From assembly GCA_965115815.1 (NCBI GenBank), contig OZ220465.1, positions 682,001 to 746,000 on the forward strand: a stretch of 64,000 bases of DNA, read 5' to 3'. The DNA is from VXPW01 sp965115815 (lineage in GTDB: Bacteria > Pseudomonadota > Alphaproteobacteria > TMED109). Shown here one piece after another: positions 38,895 to 48,651 of this stretch. Position 1 is the first letter of the stretch, and every line of letters starts with the position of its first letter. The notes below the pieces were generated by a model. That model was not told the origin of the DNA and searched no databases. It saw only the letters and a program-made list of their open reading frames with translations. Position numbers and translations under genes: made by a program.

Positions 38895-40103
38895 GGGCTA
38901 CAGGACCCCGCTCAGCGAGCTCTGGGAGCCGTGCGAGGCCGCGGGCATCGAGTTGCCGCAGGCGGAGCCTCCGGCGGCGTCGACGGCCGGCGCGGCGCGG
39001 GAGAAGCTGGACGAGGCCGCGTTCTGGCGCCTGCACGCGGAGGTCCTCGCCCACGGTCCCGAAGGCACGCTCGGGAAGGGTCACAGGCCCCTCGCCGTCG
39101 ACGGCTCGAAGATCCCCCCTGCCCAGGGAACTCGCGCAGTACGGCTACCGTGCGAGCGAGGGTGCCCACGACCCCCAGGGCAGGGTCCGCGCCCTCTACC
39201 GGATTGGCGACCGCATCCCGGTCGACTTCGATCGGTTCGACCCCGAGAACGAGCGGGCCGCCGCCCTCGTGCACCTCGGCCCTGCGGCCGAAGGCGACGT
39301 CATCGTCTCCGACCGCGGCTCCACCTCCTTCGCTTGGGCTCTCGCCCACCGGGAGCGCAAACCGGACTTCGTGTTCCGCATCCGGAACGGCGCCAACCTC
39401 GGGTTCGACGCCGTTCTCGCCTCCGGTGAGAGCGACCGGACCGTCCCCCTCGACGCACCCGGGGACGAGATCGCGCTGCGCTCGAGGACCCTGCGCGTCC
39501 GGGCTCGTCCGGTACCGGCACGCCGACACGGAATCCGGCCTCGCGACCTCCCTGCTGGACGGCAGCCGGGATCCCGTTCCGGCGATCTCCGATCTCGATC
39601 CTGCTCGTGGGGGCGTGGAGGAACGGTACAAGACCGGGACGTTCCGGATCGAGGCCTTCCACGCCCAGTCCGAGCGCGGCGTCCGCCCAGAGCTCTACGC
39701 TGCCTTCGTTCTCATCACCCTCGCCCGCCCGTGCGCGAACCGCTGCGACCACGATCTCGACGACGACGACGGCGACGACCGGCCGGCCCTGCGCACCCAC
39801 GTCCGCAACGGCCTGCGCCTCGTCGGCAAGGAGATCGAGGCCCGGTTCCTCGCGCAGAGCGTCAGGGTCGCCCGATCCGTCAAGCGGATCCGGTCCGGCC
39901 TCTCGCGGTGCATCCCGCGCGAACGGCCTGGGCGCAGTTCCGTACGGCAGTCGAAACCACCCAGGAGCAAGGGGCAGCACCGGGTACCCGCCTGCCCCCC
40001 GACACCGGCCACCGGACCAGGCCCCCGGCTTCCGGCAACCGCCCGAAGCACGGGGGTTCGTATTCGAATGCCAGAAAAACTTATCCGAATGCCATTGCTC
40101 CAC
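38895..40103 (+). pseudogene. Second-type IS4 transposase, 3' part, frameshifted
   Basis: Resumes after the inserted IS with GYRTPLSELWEPCEAAGIEL, LDEAAFWRLHAEVLAHG and LAVDGSKI. Frameshifts near 39120 and 39510 interrupt it. Other frames hold RIGDRIPVDFDRFDPENERA, HLGPAAEGDVIVSDRGS, LDPARGGVEERYKTGTFRIE (YPARWGVEERYK in the better copy, giving the Y-x2-R-x3-E-x6-K signature) and ELYAAFVLITLARP. Non-functional as it stands. Confidence 0.8.
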
Positions 40104-40394
40104 CGGGGGTTACCTGGTCAGCGGTCCGTTTCGAGGGGATGCAGCGCGGTCGCGGCCCCGAGCGCGGCATGGGGGCATCTGGCAGTCGCCTCGGCGTCGT
40201 CAACGGCCGACGCAATGCGAGCACCGCGTCCCGGCGGGGGCCGGCCAGGCTGCTTCTTCCGCCCCGAGGACTTCGGCCGGGCCGTCAGGCGGGGCACGGT
40301 GATCCCACGCTGATTCCGAGACGCGAAATCCGAGTGCGTTGGGGCTTGCGTCATCACAGATCCCCCCCCTTGATCGCAATTTTTCGCGCCGAGA
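40104..40394. other. No gene recognised
   Basis: About 290 bases between the IS4 element and the older IS4 remnant. Nothing identifiable. Confidence 0.35.
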
Positions 40395-40700
40395 GGGTTT
40401 AATGGAGCCTTGGCAGCACGATTGCAGCGCGACGCAGACCGAAAAATCTCGCCGGTCGCCGTTGGATTAGCAGCGTGGGATCGTCGTGCAGGCGGGGAAG
40501 ATCGGTCTGCAGCGTGCCACGGCAGGAGACATGTGCAGTCGGGTGAACGGTTTCGGGGCGCCCCGCGGGCCCAGGCCCCGGTCCTGTCGGGCCCGCGCCA
40601 GCATCGACAGCCGGCGATGCTGCCGGCACCGGTCGAACCGTTCGAAGCAGTCCGCTTCCCGATCCATCACGGAGATGATCTTTCCCCCGGAAGTCCGGGC
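40395..40700 (-). pseudogene. Tn5-like IS4 transposase remnant, central part
   Basis: Minus strand reads VMDREADCFERFDRCRQHRR and ARARQDRGLGP, the second-Asp region of Tn5-like transposases, then shifts frame. With the fragment at 34901-35230 it forms one minus-strand gene split by the insertion of the 4.8-kb element between them. Confidence 0.55.
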
Positions 40701-41108
40701 CGATAGGTTCGGCGTCGTCGTCGAGACCGTCGAGTCAGCGGTGCGACTTGCGCCGGGACATCTCGCTGGCCGCGCATCCGCCGCACCGGACGCCGACGAT
40801 GCGGCGCCGGGAGGTTGCCGGTGTCACTGCCCATGTTTCTCCGGATGATCCCGGAATCGGTACCGGGCCCGGACCTCGGCAGGGTTCGAATGCGCCGGTT
40901 CGCTGCCGGGCGACTTCGGGTATCTCCCTGCCTTCGTGCGATCTTCACCAAGCGTGCGCTCAGAGCAGTGCATGTACAGTTTCGGGATAACGATCGCGCG
41001 GGTTTCGTCATCCGGTCCGCCAGCTGAGCTGCACGGACACCGCCAAGGAGGCAAACGATGTAGGATCTGCGGAGTCAACGCCCGCGGAAGACACGGAAGG
41101 ATCGCCGC
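40701..41108. other. Upstream region of the lone lipoprotein gene
   Basis: About 400 bases with no gene recognised. The ATG at 41109 is preceded by GGAAGGATCGCCGC, giving an AGGA-type ribosome-binding site. Confidence 0.35.
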
Positions 41109-42026
41109 ATGCCCGGAACCGGATCACCCCGCTCACCTTGCAGCAAGAGCGTGCGGTTCCCGGCCCTGCCCGGGCTCGTGGCCGCATTCCTCCTGCTGAT
41201 TCTCGGTGCCTGTTCGGGTTCCGATTTCGCGAAACTGGGCTCGGACTTCGGTAATCATGTCGCCGAGGAGGTATTCGGCGTTGATACGTCCGATCTGGAA
41301 GAACCGGGGGAACTGGAACAGCGCGCCCGGGACTTCGCCCGTCGCACGAACGCACTCGACGCAACCGGCGCCCACGCTGGAAACCGCCGGGTTGCGGCAC
41401 CCACATGCGAGCAGGTTCGCTGTCAGTGGACCGCCGGCGACGACGGCAGCGTCCCTCTTGTCCGGACGATTTCCCAACTGTTCCCCGAGGACCTTTCGGC
41501 CGTCGCCAAGGGCGCAACCCGTGGCGGCGTGGTCGACTTCGAATACCGGCACGGCGACCGGAGAACCTACGGATACTGGATGACCTACAACGTGTTCGGT
41601 CTTGCCGAGGAAACCGGATGGCCGCAGAGCCAAGCGATGACGCGCTTCGGGTTTGCGGGCGGGAACCTGACAGGGTCGCGACCGTCTGCCGGCGCGACAT
41701 GGGCCGGGGTCATGATCGGGACGGCGGTCGGCGGGGAGGCGGCCGGAACCCGCCTGGCCGGGAAAGCGGCCCTCGTCTGGAGAGAAGCGGAACCCGGCAC
41801 GGTGAGCCTGACGCTCAGCGACATTCACGACAATGCGAACCGCAATCCCTGGTCTGTCGACACCGTCCGGTTCGACGACGTTCCGGTCGGGGATTCCGGC
41901 CGGTTCGGATCCGGAACCCCGGGAAGCCGCGTCCAGGGTGGATTCTATGGCCCGGGCCACGTCGAGGCTGCGGGCATATTCGAGCAGCAGAACATTATCG
42001 GCAGTTTTGGTGCAAAGCGAAGGTAG
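41109..42026 (+). CDS. TbpB-like surface lipoprotein
   Basis: A 305-residue lipoprotein. Its signal peptide has a lipobox LGAC, so Cys35 would be lipidated. After a short acidic helical stretch comes a beta-rich domain: TYGYWMTYNVFGL, GATWAGVMIG and ALVWREAEPGTVSLTLSDI. It ends on GGFYGPGHVEAAGIFEQQ and GSFGAKRR, the closing strands of transferrin-binding-protein-B-like barrels, the lipoprotein type exported by Slam. It stands alone between IS remnants. It shares the C-terminal barrel logic, but not the N-terminus, with the two longer lipoproteins at 54-62 kb. Ends with TAG. Ligand unknown. Confidence 0.75.
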   Translation: MPGTGSPRSPCSKSVRFPALPGLVAAFLLLILGACSGSDFAKLGSDFGNHVAEEVFGVDTSDLEEPGELEQRARDFARRTNALDATGAHAGNRRVAAPTCEQVRCQWTAGDDGSVPLVRTISQLFPEDLSAVAKGATRGGVVDFEYRHGDRRTYGYWMTYNVFGLAEETGWPQSQAMTRFGFAGGNLTGSRPSAGATWAGVMIGTAVGGEAAGTRLAGKAALVWREAEPGTVSLTLSDIHDNANRNPWSVDTVRFDDVPVGDSGRFGSGTPGSRVQGGFYGPGHVEAAGIFEQQNIIGSFGAKRR

Positions 42027-42196
42027 AGGGGAACTGCACTGCCGCGCGCGCCGACCACGGTGACTTGGAACACCGGCGAGTTTCGCAGCGCCGGGATGGA
42101 ATCCGTCCGTTTCCTTCATGGGCCGAACCTTTCCAGTATTGATGCATATCGTATAAGGATCGCGAAAAATCGTCCGAGTTCTTATGGCCGTTATAT

Positions 42197-44011
42197 AGTG
42201 CCCGCACCGAAAAAGTACAATGGTTTGACTCTGAAAGTGGAATCGTGATATAGAGGGGACGAAGAATCCCGCTTTGATGCGGGAATCGGCCGATGAGGTC
42301 GAGAATCGGCCGGATGTTCGGAAATCTTCGCGAGAAGTGCCATGCGAAACGTCATTCGCCTGCAGATGGAATGGGGTCAGGTTGCGATCGAGGAGATCGA
42401 GATCGACGAGAGCTCGCGGGATGACATTCCGCCGCTGCTGCTCGGGCTTCGGCACGTGTATGCCGACCGGTCGGTTCGTGCCCGGTGGTTCGAGATCCTG
42501 GAGCAGGGGATCCTTCCCGAGGTGTCCCACACGAAAGGGCGTCCCGGCATGGAGCTGTGGAGGATCCTCGTGATGGGTCTCCTGAAGCAGGTCCTGGGGT
42601 GTGACTTCGATCGTCTGCACGAGCTGGTGAATCAACACCATACCGTTCGGAAGTTTCTGGGACACTCCGGCTTCTGGGACGAGACCCGGTACCGGTATCC
42701 CACAGTGGTACACAACGTGAGCCTGCTGACGCCGGACGTGCTGGGGGAGGTGTTGCAGCGGATCGCGGAGAGCGGCCATGCGCTGGTGCGGAAGCGGAAG
42801 CGGAAGAGCGGCCCGGGCGGTCGCCCGTCGAAGGAGCCCCTGCGGGGCCGCTGTGATTCGTTCGTGGTGAAGACGGATGTGCACTTCCCGACGGATGTCA
42901 ACCTGCTGTGGGATGCGATGCGTTGCCTGGTGCGCGAGACGGGCCGCTCAGCCCTGCGGGCGGGGGTGTCCGGATGGCGGCAGTGGCGGCATCGGAGCCG
43001 GAGACTGCAGCGGCTCTTTCCGAAGGTTCGGCGGACCCGGCGGGCCCGTCCGGGGCCGATCCCGGCGTACCTCGACGCCTGCTGGGAGGAGGTCCGACGG
43101 GCGGAAGCGACGGTTCCCGCGCTTCGGGAGCAAGGCGTCGGAGCCCCCAGGATTCTCCGGATCGAGTCGTACCTCAAGCATGCCCGGAGGCAGCTCGACC
43201 CAGTGGACCGCCGCCTGCGGAAAGGCGAGAAGATCCCGCAGGAAGAGAAGGTGGTTTCGATCTTCGAGGAGCACACGCGCGGGTGTGGGAAGGGCACGGC
43301 CGGGGTTCCGGTGGAACTCGGAGTGCCGGTGGCCGTGCTGGAGGATCAGCACGGCTTCCTCCTACACTCCCGGATCCTGTGGGAAGGCGGAGACGTGGAT
43401 CATGCCGTGCCCATGATCCGGGAAGCGCAGGCCCGCTTCCCCGACCTCCGCCTGTGCAGCTTCGATCGGGGGTTCCACAGTCCCTCCAACCGGATCGCAC
43501 TGGACGAACTGCTGGATCACAACGTGCTTCCGAAGAAGGGAAAACTCGGTCCGACCGACCGGAAACGGGCCGCCGACCCGACGTTCCGGGAGATGCGCCG
43601 GCAGCATCCGGCCGTGGAGTCCGCCATCAATAATCTCGAGCAGCGCGGCAGGGACCGGGTCCTGTCGTATGGGGCGGAGGGTTTTGCGCGGAGGGTGGCG
43701 CTCTCCATGGTGGCCTTCAATGTCCACCGCATCGGGTTGCTGCTGCAGAGACAGGCCCGGGCCCAAGCCCGACGACGACGAAGACGCGCCGCCTAACAGC
43801 GGCGCCCCTCCACCCCGTCCGCGAAGCTCGCCGGGAGCGGGAACGGAGCCGCTCGCCCTAGCATCCGGATTCTGGGTGGGAAGAGCCCGGATGCCGCTAC
43901 GAATCGGCAGGAATCCCCTGGAAACGGAGCGACCGGAGGCCCCGGAGGGTGGGTCCAACCCGAAATTTCGCCGGAAGGGCCGCCAAAATGACCATTTTCG
44001 GTGCGGGCACT
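42197..44011 (+). mobile_element. ISNCY-family element, copy B (intact)
   Basis: An 1,815-bp element with inverted repeats AGTGCCCGCACCGAAAA and the 4-bp target duplication ATAT (42193-42196, 44012-44015). Same type as copy A. Confidence 0.92.
42342..43796 (+). CDS. ISNCY-family transposase, intact
   Basis: A 484-residue DDE-type transposase. It starts MRNVIRLQMEWGQ after a GAGAAG site. Conserved blocks include RPGMELWRILVMGLLKQVLGCDFDRLHELVNQH in the N-terminal part (residues about 60-95), CDSFVVKTDVHFPTDVNLLWDA and VPVAVLEDQHGFLLHSRI. LCSFDRGFHSPSNR and AVESAINNLEQRG, the likely catalytic Asp and Glu regions, follow. The Arg-rich C-terminus (ARAQARRRRRRAA) follows a Tyr codon at the site where copies A and C have TAG. 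This copy is the most likely active source for the family here and could move the related MITEs in trans. Confidence 0.92.
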   Translation: MRNVIRLQMEWGQVAIEEIEIDESSRDDIPPLLLGLRHVYADRSVRARWFEILEQGILPEVSHTKGRPGMELWRILVMGLLKQVLGCDFDRLHELVNQHHTVRKFLGHSGFWDETRYRYPTVVHNVSLLTPDVLGEVLQRIAESGHALVRKRKRKSGPGGRPSKEPLRGRCDSFVVKTDVHFPTDVNLLWDAMRCLVRETGRSALRAGVSGWRQWRHRSRRLQRLFPKVRRTRRARPGPIPAYLDACWEEVRRAEATVPALREQGVGAPRILRIESYLKHARRQLDPVDRRLRKGEKIPQEEKVVSIFEEHTRGCGKGTAGVPVELGVPVAVLEDQHGFLLHSRILWEGGDVDHAVPMIREAQARFPDLRLCSFDRGFHSPSNRIALDELLDHNVLPKKGKLGPTDRKRAADPTFREMRRQHPAVESAINNLEQRGRDRVLSYGAEGFARRVALSMVAFNVHRIGLLLQRQARAQARRRRRRAA

Positions 44012-44050
44012 ATATAGTCTGTTATTCTCCCGCGTCTTCTTTAGATAAAT

Positions 44051-44245
44051 AGTGTCTGCACGGAAAATCACAACACATTGTATATGCAACCATATTTGGA
44101 ATCTGGAGAACCGAAGATTCCTTCTTTGATGGCATATGACGACATATTCCGCTGAAATCAGGCTGGATTCGAAGAATCTTCGCCCTGTCAATATTGGGCT
44201 TTCATTCATGTAATCAGATTCTTAGGGATTTTCCGGGCGGGCACT
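44051..44245. repeat. 195-bp MITE, copy 4
   Basis: Same length and sequence family as the three tandem copies at 13.7-14.3 kb. The 4-bp duplication AAAT flanks it (44047-44050, 44246-44249). Its right end supplies the last codons and stop of abiEii. Confidence 0.9.
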
Positions 44246-45154
44246 AAATAGCGCCTTCAGCATTTCTCCTTGCTCGGCATGCCTGGCCGCATTTTCAGCC
44301 TTAAGCCTGCGCAGGTTGAGAAGCTTCCATTGGACGGCGGGGCGCCATTCGGCCTGAGGCAGGTCGATGAGGGTAAAATCCGGTTCGGCGTCGTGGAGCG
44401 ACAGCAGGAACGCCGCGGTTTTGCCAGTCACGCGGCTTCGGATATCTGCGATCAGGCGCGTCCGCGTCGTTTCGAGTTCGGACAGCGTGATCTCCTCCCG
44501 CGTTATCCCAACGAATTCCTCTGTGTACAGCTCTTCTATCGAGATAGCCGGAGGCGCCAGCAGTTCGTGTGGCGGACGGCCGGACGCGCAGACATAGACC
44601 AGAAAGACCCGGAACAAATTGTCCGTCAGTCCCTCATTCTCATAAAGCAGGTGGACATCGTAGAGATCGCGCGGGTGCTGGCGGTCGAGGGCGGCATGCA
44701 ACTTGCCGGCAAAGAGGTCCTCGAAGGCGAGCACCGGCATCTCGGCGAACCCAAAGGCTTCCTCCACCGCGTCCGAAACCCTCATCGGCACCGGCGACAG
44801 CATCGTTCCGCGCATGACAGGCGAGGTCTCGATTTTAACACTCGCTGCACCGCGCGAGGCCATGATGCGGGTTTCCAGGTTCCCGCCGCCGGCGATGCGC
44901 TGGAGACGCACATCCCTGTTGCCGCGGCCGAATGAGTCCATGATCCGGTCAAGCGTGGCATCGATATTCTGAAGAGAGATGGCCCGATCCTCGATCGGCA
45001 CATAGGTCAGATCGATATCGACCGACAGGCGCGGCATGTCCCGGTAGAAGAGATTGATGGCCGAACCGCCTTTGAGCGCAAAGACCTCCTCGGCCGCAAT
45101 GGCCGGCAGGAGGCGCATCAGCAAACGGAACTGCTCGACATAGCGCTCATGCAT
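44222..45154 (-). CDS. abiEii: AbiEii-type nucleotidyltransferase toxin
   Basis: A 310-residue toxin of the type IV AbiE system, which halts growth by modifying tRNA ends or similar nucleotide transfer and gives phage resistance by abortive infection. The nucleotidyltransferase signature is clear: LKGGSAINL at 28-35 and the metal-binding DIDLT at 46-50. PVLAFEDLFAGKLHAALDRQHPRDLYDV follows in the middle. The start at 45154 overlaps the end of abiEi, so they are coupled. The last eight or so residues (FSARPENP) and the TAA come from an inserted MITE, so the native C-terminus was replaced near its end. Confidence 0.88.
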   Translation of the reverse strand: MHERYVEQFRLLMRLLPAIAAEEVFALKGGSAINLFYRDMPRLSVDIDLTYVPIEDRAISLQNIDATLDRIMDSFGRGNRDVRLQRIAGGGNLETRIMASRGAASVKIETSPVMRGTMLSPVPMRVSDAVEEAFGFAEMPVLAFEDLFAGKLHAALDRQHPRDLYDVHLLYENEGLTDNLFRVFLVYVCASGRPPHELLAPPAISIEELYTEEFVGITREEITLSELETTRTRLIADIRSRVTGKTAAFLLSLHDAEPDFTLIDLPQAEWRPAVQWKLLNLRRLKAENAARHAEQGEMLKALFSARPENP

Positions 45155-46025
45155 GGCTCGCATCCTCGTCCATGTCTGCAGGCAGAAGCGCCTCGGGCAC
45201 ATAGATCCGGTAGACCGGGTGCAGTTTTCCGCCCTTCGCCAGCGCGCGCGGGCCGGAACCGAAATCGATGGCGCTTTTGTCCAGATGCTTCACCCAGGCA
45301 TGGGCATGCCGGTCGGCGAACACGAAAAACAGGCGCTTGACCTTGATGCTGCGGCAAACGCGCAGCAGCGTCATCAGGCGCTTGGGACGCAGGTTCGTCA
45401 ACCCCTGGAAGATCATGTCCAGATTGTCGAAGGTCGCGTGGGCGGGCAGTTCGTCGAACGCTTCGAGGATGGCGCGCTCGGGGGAGGAAACCTTGAGCGG
45501 CCAGCGCCAAGGGCTCACGGTCGGGCCGTGCCCCGCCCCCGCCCCATGCGCACTCTCGAACTGACGCTCGGCATTCTCGACGCCAGTCAGTTCGTCACCG
45601 AACAGGACGCGCGAGCGAACGACGAACCGTGTCTTGCCTGGAAGGCGCGCGAGCCAGGAGGGAACTTCGCCATAGAGATAAACACGCTCCCTGCCGCCAA
45701 GCGGCAAATAGTGGGCAAGTCCATGGAAGCCGAGAGCGCTCAAACCACCCAGATGGACGTCATGTTCCATGATCCATTGGATCGATAGCAGCGAGAGCTG
45801 CCAGTCAGTCTCCGGTCGGACAAGCGGGCGCCCGGCCTGATCGGTATGGGGCAGCGGGCGACGGTAGACCCCGCGCACCACCCGCTCCAGCCAGCCCCGC
45901 TCGGCATAGTCGTGGATGGACTTGGGATCGATGCCAGAGCGCTTCAGCCATGCCGCATCGACGAGGAAGCCGGGGGGAACCCGCTCCAGAAAGGGCTTCA
46001 GCCTTGGCGTCCTTTGATGGCTCAT
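45147..46025 (-). CDS. abiEi: AbiEi-type antitoxin and transcriptional repressor
   Basis: A 292-residue AbiEi-like antitoxin. The N-terminal winged helix (RVPPGFLVDAAWLKRSGIDPKSIHDYAERGWLERVVRGVYRR, about residues 14-60) would bind DNA, and the C-terminal domain (SSPERAILEAFDELP and RVCRSIKVKRLFFVFAD) is needed to neutralise the toxin. I start it at the ATG at 46025, which falls inside a palindrome; a second copy of the palindrome lies 72 bases upstream, fitting negative autoregulation known for AbiEi. It overlaps abiEii by 8 bases. Confidence 0.87.
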   Translation of the reverse strand: MSHQRTPRLKPFLERVPPGFLVDAAWLKRSGIDPKSIHDYAERGWLERVVRGVYRRPLPHTDQAGRPLVRPETDWQLSLLSIQWIMEHDVHLGGLSALGFHGLAHYLPLGGRERVYLYGEVPSWLARLPGKTRFVVRSRVLFGDELTGVENAERQFESAHGAGAGHGPTVSPWRWPLKVSSPERAILEAFDELPAHATFDNLDMIFQGLTNLRPKRLMTLLRVCRSIKVKRLFFVFADRHAHAWVKHLDKSAIDFGSGPRALAKGGKLHPVYRIYVPEALLPADMDEDASHA

Positions 46026-46035
46026 AACCATCAAA
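46013..46035. promoter_or_regulatory. Palindromic operator 1 of abiE
   Basis: TTTGATGG, 7-base spacer, CCATCAAA: a perfect 8-bp inverted repeat covering the abiEi start codon. The same half-sites and spacing occur at 46085-46107. Confidence 0.75.
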
Positions 46036-46084
46036 CTTGCATACTTTGAAAATATTTGCAACGCCCATTTCCTGTATAGCTCAT

Positions 46085-46107
46085 TTTGATGGTCTATAAC
46101 CATCAAA
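46085..46107. promoter_or_regulatory. Palindromic operator 2 of abiE
   Basis: TTTGATGG, 7-base spacer, CCATCAAA. Its centre is 72 bases from operator 1, close to seven helical turns, so both could be bound on the same face by AbiEi. Confidence 0.78.
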
Positions 46108-46123
46108 AAATGGTAAGTTCAAA

Positions 46124-46175
46124 ATGCCCTACGCCATTGCCGACTGGGACGGGCGCACCGGCGGGAACGACCCTA
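46124..46175 (+). pseudogene. Truncated gene start divergent from abiE
   Basis: An ATG at 46124 begins MPYAIADWDGRTGGNDP in a frame that looks coding, but an IS5-family end at 46176 (GGGCCTGTTAACC) cuts it after 17 or so codons. The original product is unknown. Confidence 0.4.
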
Positions 46176-46440
46176 GGGCCTGTTAACCCTATAGAGGCTT
46201 GAGGGCATCGACGATGAGCGCGAAGTGGATGAAGAAGGTGAAGACGACATCCAACTTGTCGAATCTCGTGAAGACACGCCGAAATCGCTTGATCGTTCGA
46301 AACAGACGTTCGACTTCATTACGTTTCTTGTACAACTCCCGATCGTATTCCCACGGCGTGATCCGGTTGGCCTTCGGTGGGACCACGGGCTCCCGTCCCC
46401 GGCCTGCAACCAATGCACGAGTTTCGTCCCCTTCCTAGCC
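46176..46440 (-). mobile_element. IS5-family element fragment
   Basis: One end starts GGGCCTGTTAACCC. The minus strand encodes the transposase C-terminus: REPVVPPKANRITPWEYDRE, RNEVERLFRTIKRFRRVFTR with the catalytic Glu, and FDKLDVVFTFFIHFALI. The 5' two thirds are missing. Confidence 0.82.
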
Positions 46441-48230
46441 CGGATCGCTCACCAACCCCTTGTCATGGGGATGGGATCGGTGCTATAGTCGGAATTCGTA
46501 CAACCATTTCCTTGCTTGCAAGGAGCCCATCCCCATGACGACACAGTGTACTTCACGGCCCTTGGAATTTGCACGCCTCGGACGGCGGCGGATCGTGGCC
46601 GGATTCGACGGGGGCCGCATGACCTCCGACGGCGGTGCGCTGCTGTTGCGGGAAGCCGACCGGCTGTTCAAGGTCACGGAGCGTGTGGCGGACGCCTTTG
46701 TCGACCCTCGTGCCCCCGGCCGCATTGAGCACGATGTGCAGGCCTTGGTGGCGCAGCGCAGGTTCGCCTTGGCCTTGGGGTACGAGGATCTCAACGATCA
46801 TGACCGTCTGCGTGACGACCCCGCCTTGGCCTTGGCTTGCGGGGTCGACGATGTGGAGGGAGAGAGACGCGTTCGCGAGCGGGACCGTGGTCACGCGTTG
46901 GCGGCCTCAAGCACGCTGAACCGCTTGGAGCTCAGCCCGCCGGACGAGGCGAGCCCGCACCGGTACAAGAAGGTCGTGGCCGACCACGAGGCCTTGGATC
47001 GTCTTCTTGTGGACCGGTTCTTGGAGAGCCATGCGGAACCTCCCGGGGAGATCGTCCTGGATCTTGATGCCCCCGACGACCCGGTCCATGGCGACCAAGA
47101 GGGCAAATCCTTCCACGGCCAGTACCGTCACTACGGCTTCCTGCCGCTCTTCCTCGTCTGCGGCGAGCACACCCTGTGCTGTCAGTTGCGGACGGCCGCC
47201 CGCGGCGCGGCGGAGGGCTCACTGAAGGAGCTGTCCCGGATCATCGAGCAGATCCGCCACGCGTGGCCCCGGACCCGGATCGTGGTGCGGGGCGATGCCG
47301 ACTTCGGCAAGAACGACCTCATGGTCGGGTGCGAGGACCATGAGATCGACGATGTCTTTGGATAGGGGCAAAACCCCCGCTTGAACCACAAGATCGCAAA
47401 GGCACTCGACCCGTCGAGGCGGCGTTGCCTAGGGTCCGGCAAGCCCTCCCGACGGTATCGGAATCTGCAGTATCGCACACGCAGATCCTGGCCCCGCAAG
47501 CGGCGGGTGGTGGCCCAGGCGGAATGGCGGCCCGGACTGCGCGGCAAGAACGCCCGTTATGGGGTGACGAACATCTCCAGAAAGAAGGTCGGCGCCCGGG
47601 AACTCTACGAACCATGGTACTGCGCCCGGGGCGACATGGAGAACCGGATCAAGGACCCGCAGTTGTGGCGGTTCTCCGACCGCACGTCCGCCCCTATTCT
47701 GCGGGCCAACCAGCTGCGCATGTACTTCTCGGCCTTCGCCGGCGTCCTCATCGACCTCCTGCGCCGTGTCGGCCTGCGCGGTACCCAGTGTGCCCGCTGG
47801 CGCGTCGACACTCTGCGATCCCGGTTGCTCAAGCTTGCCGGCAGGGTCACGAAGACAGTGCGCAGGTTTTGCCTCTCCTTTGCCTCGATCTTCCCCTTGC
47901 AGGAGGTGTTCGCCCACGCCCTCGTCCACCTGCGTGCCGCGGCCCAAGCGCCGCCGGGACCGCAGCTACTGCATCCCATCACCGTCGGATCCCAACGTCT
48001 CCCGCAGACGTCCGTAGCAGCATCTCCCGCAGATGTCCGTAGCCGTGGGCCCGGCGCCGGTCCGGGCACCGGCACGAACGGCAAGAAACGACCTTCGGAC
48101 CGGTCCAACTGCCAAGAGGAGCCGAACCTCGATCCGAAATGCGGCATGAAATCCGTCAGCAGCGCGCTCAGGGAGACCCTTGCCTGCGCCCGAGGCTGAA
48201 CATCAAGCGATCATTCCCCTTGGTGACGGA
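46441..48230 (+). mobile_element. IS1380-family element
   Basis: Contains a full-length IS1380-type transposase frame with one in-frame TAG. Borders are approximate; I could not identify the terminal repeats with confidence. It lies between two IS5-type elements. Confidence 0.75.
46535..48199 (+). pseudogene. IS1380-family transposase with in-frame TAG
   Basis: Starts MTTQCTSRPLEFARLGRR at the ATG at 46535 with AAGGAG upstream. Catalytic regions visible are FDGGRMTSDGGALLLREAD, LDLDAPDDPVHGDQEG and IVVRGDADFGKNDLM. A TAG at 47363-47365 follows DHEIDDVFG, where this family normally has a Leu (FGLxxNPRL). The same frame then continues NPRLNHKIAKAL, RKKVGARELYEPWYCARGD and MENRIKDPQLW with the catalytic Glu. 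So the only lesion seen is the amber codon. Either dead or expressed by readthrough. Confidence 0.82.
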
Positions 48231-48651
48231 ACCGGGCTAGGCCTTGTCCATCACCAGACAACGTGCGGTATCCGGCAATACCATGCGGTGCAGCAACGTG
48301 CGCCCCTGGGGCCCGTCGCCCTCCTGCCCTCCGGACAAGGAAAACCCTACCGCGTTTCGATCCTTCGCAGCTACCCGATGAAGCTTGGGGTCCAGCCCCC
48401 GCGCGACGTCCCGATGGCCTGAGCACCGTGCTTTCGAGCGCTCCCGTACCGTCCGGGTGCACCTTTCACCACCGTGCTGTCCAAGGACAGCACCTTGACC
48501 TTCACCCGGATGATGTCCAAGCGCTGCAACTCCGCAAACACCCGATCCAGGACGCCCTTCTTCGCCCAGCGGTTCATCCGGGTGGAGAGGGTGTGCCAAT
48601 TGCCGAAGTGCGCCGGCAACCCGCGCCACGTGCATCCCTGCTCGGCTACGT

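Larger units (their letters stand above)
35280..40103 (+). mobile_element. IS4-family element with DUF4338 domain (second type), interrupted
   Basis: The element runs from about 35280 to the end near 40103, where sequence identity with the fragment at 58620-59216 stops. It carries a DUF4338-containing transposase gene and is interrupted at 36451-38885 by a Tn5-like IS. Exact terminal repeats are not clear to me, so borders are approximate. Confidence 0.7.
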
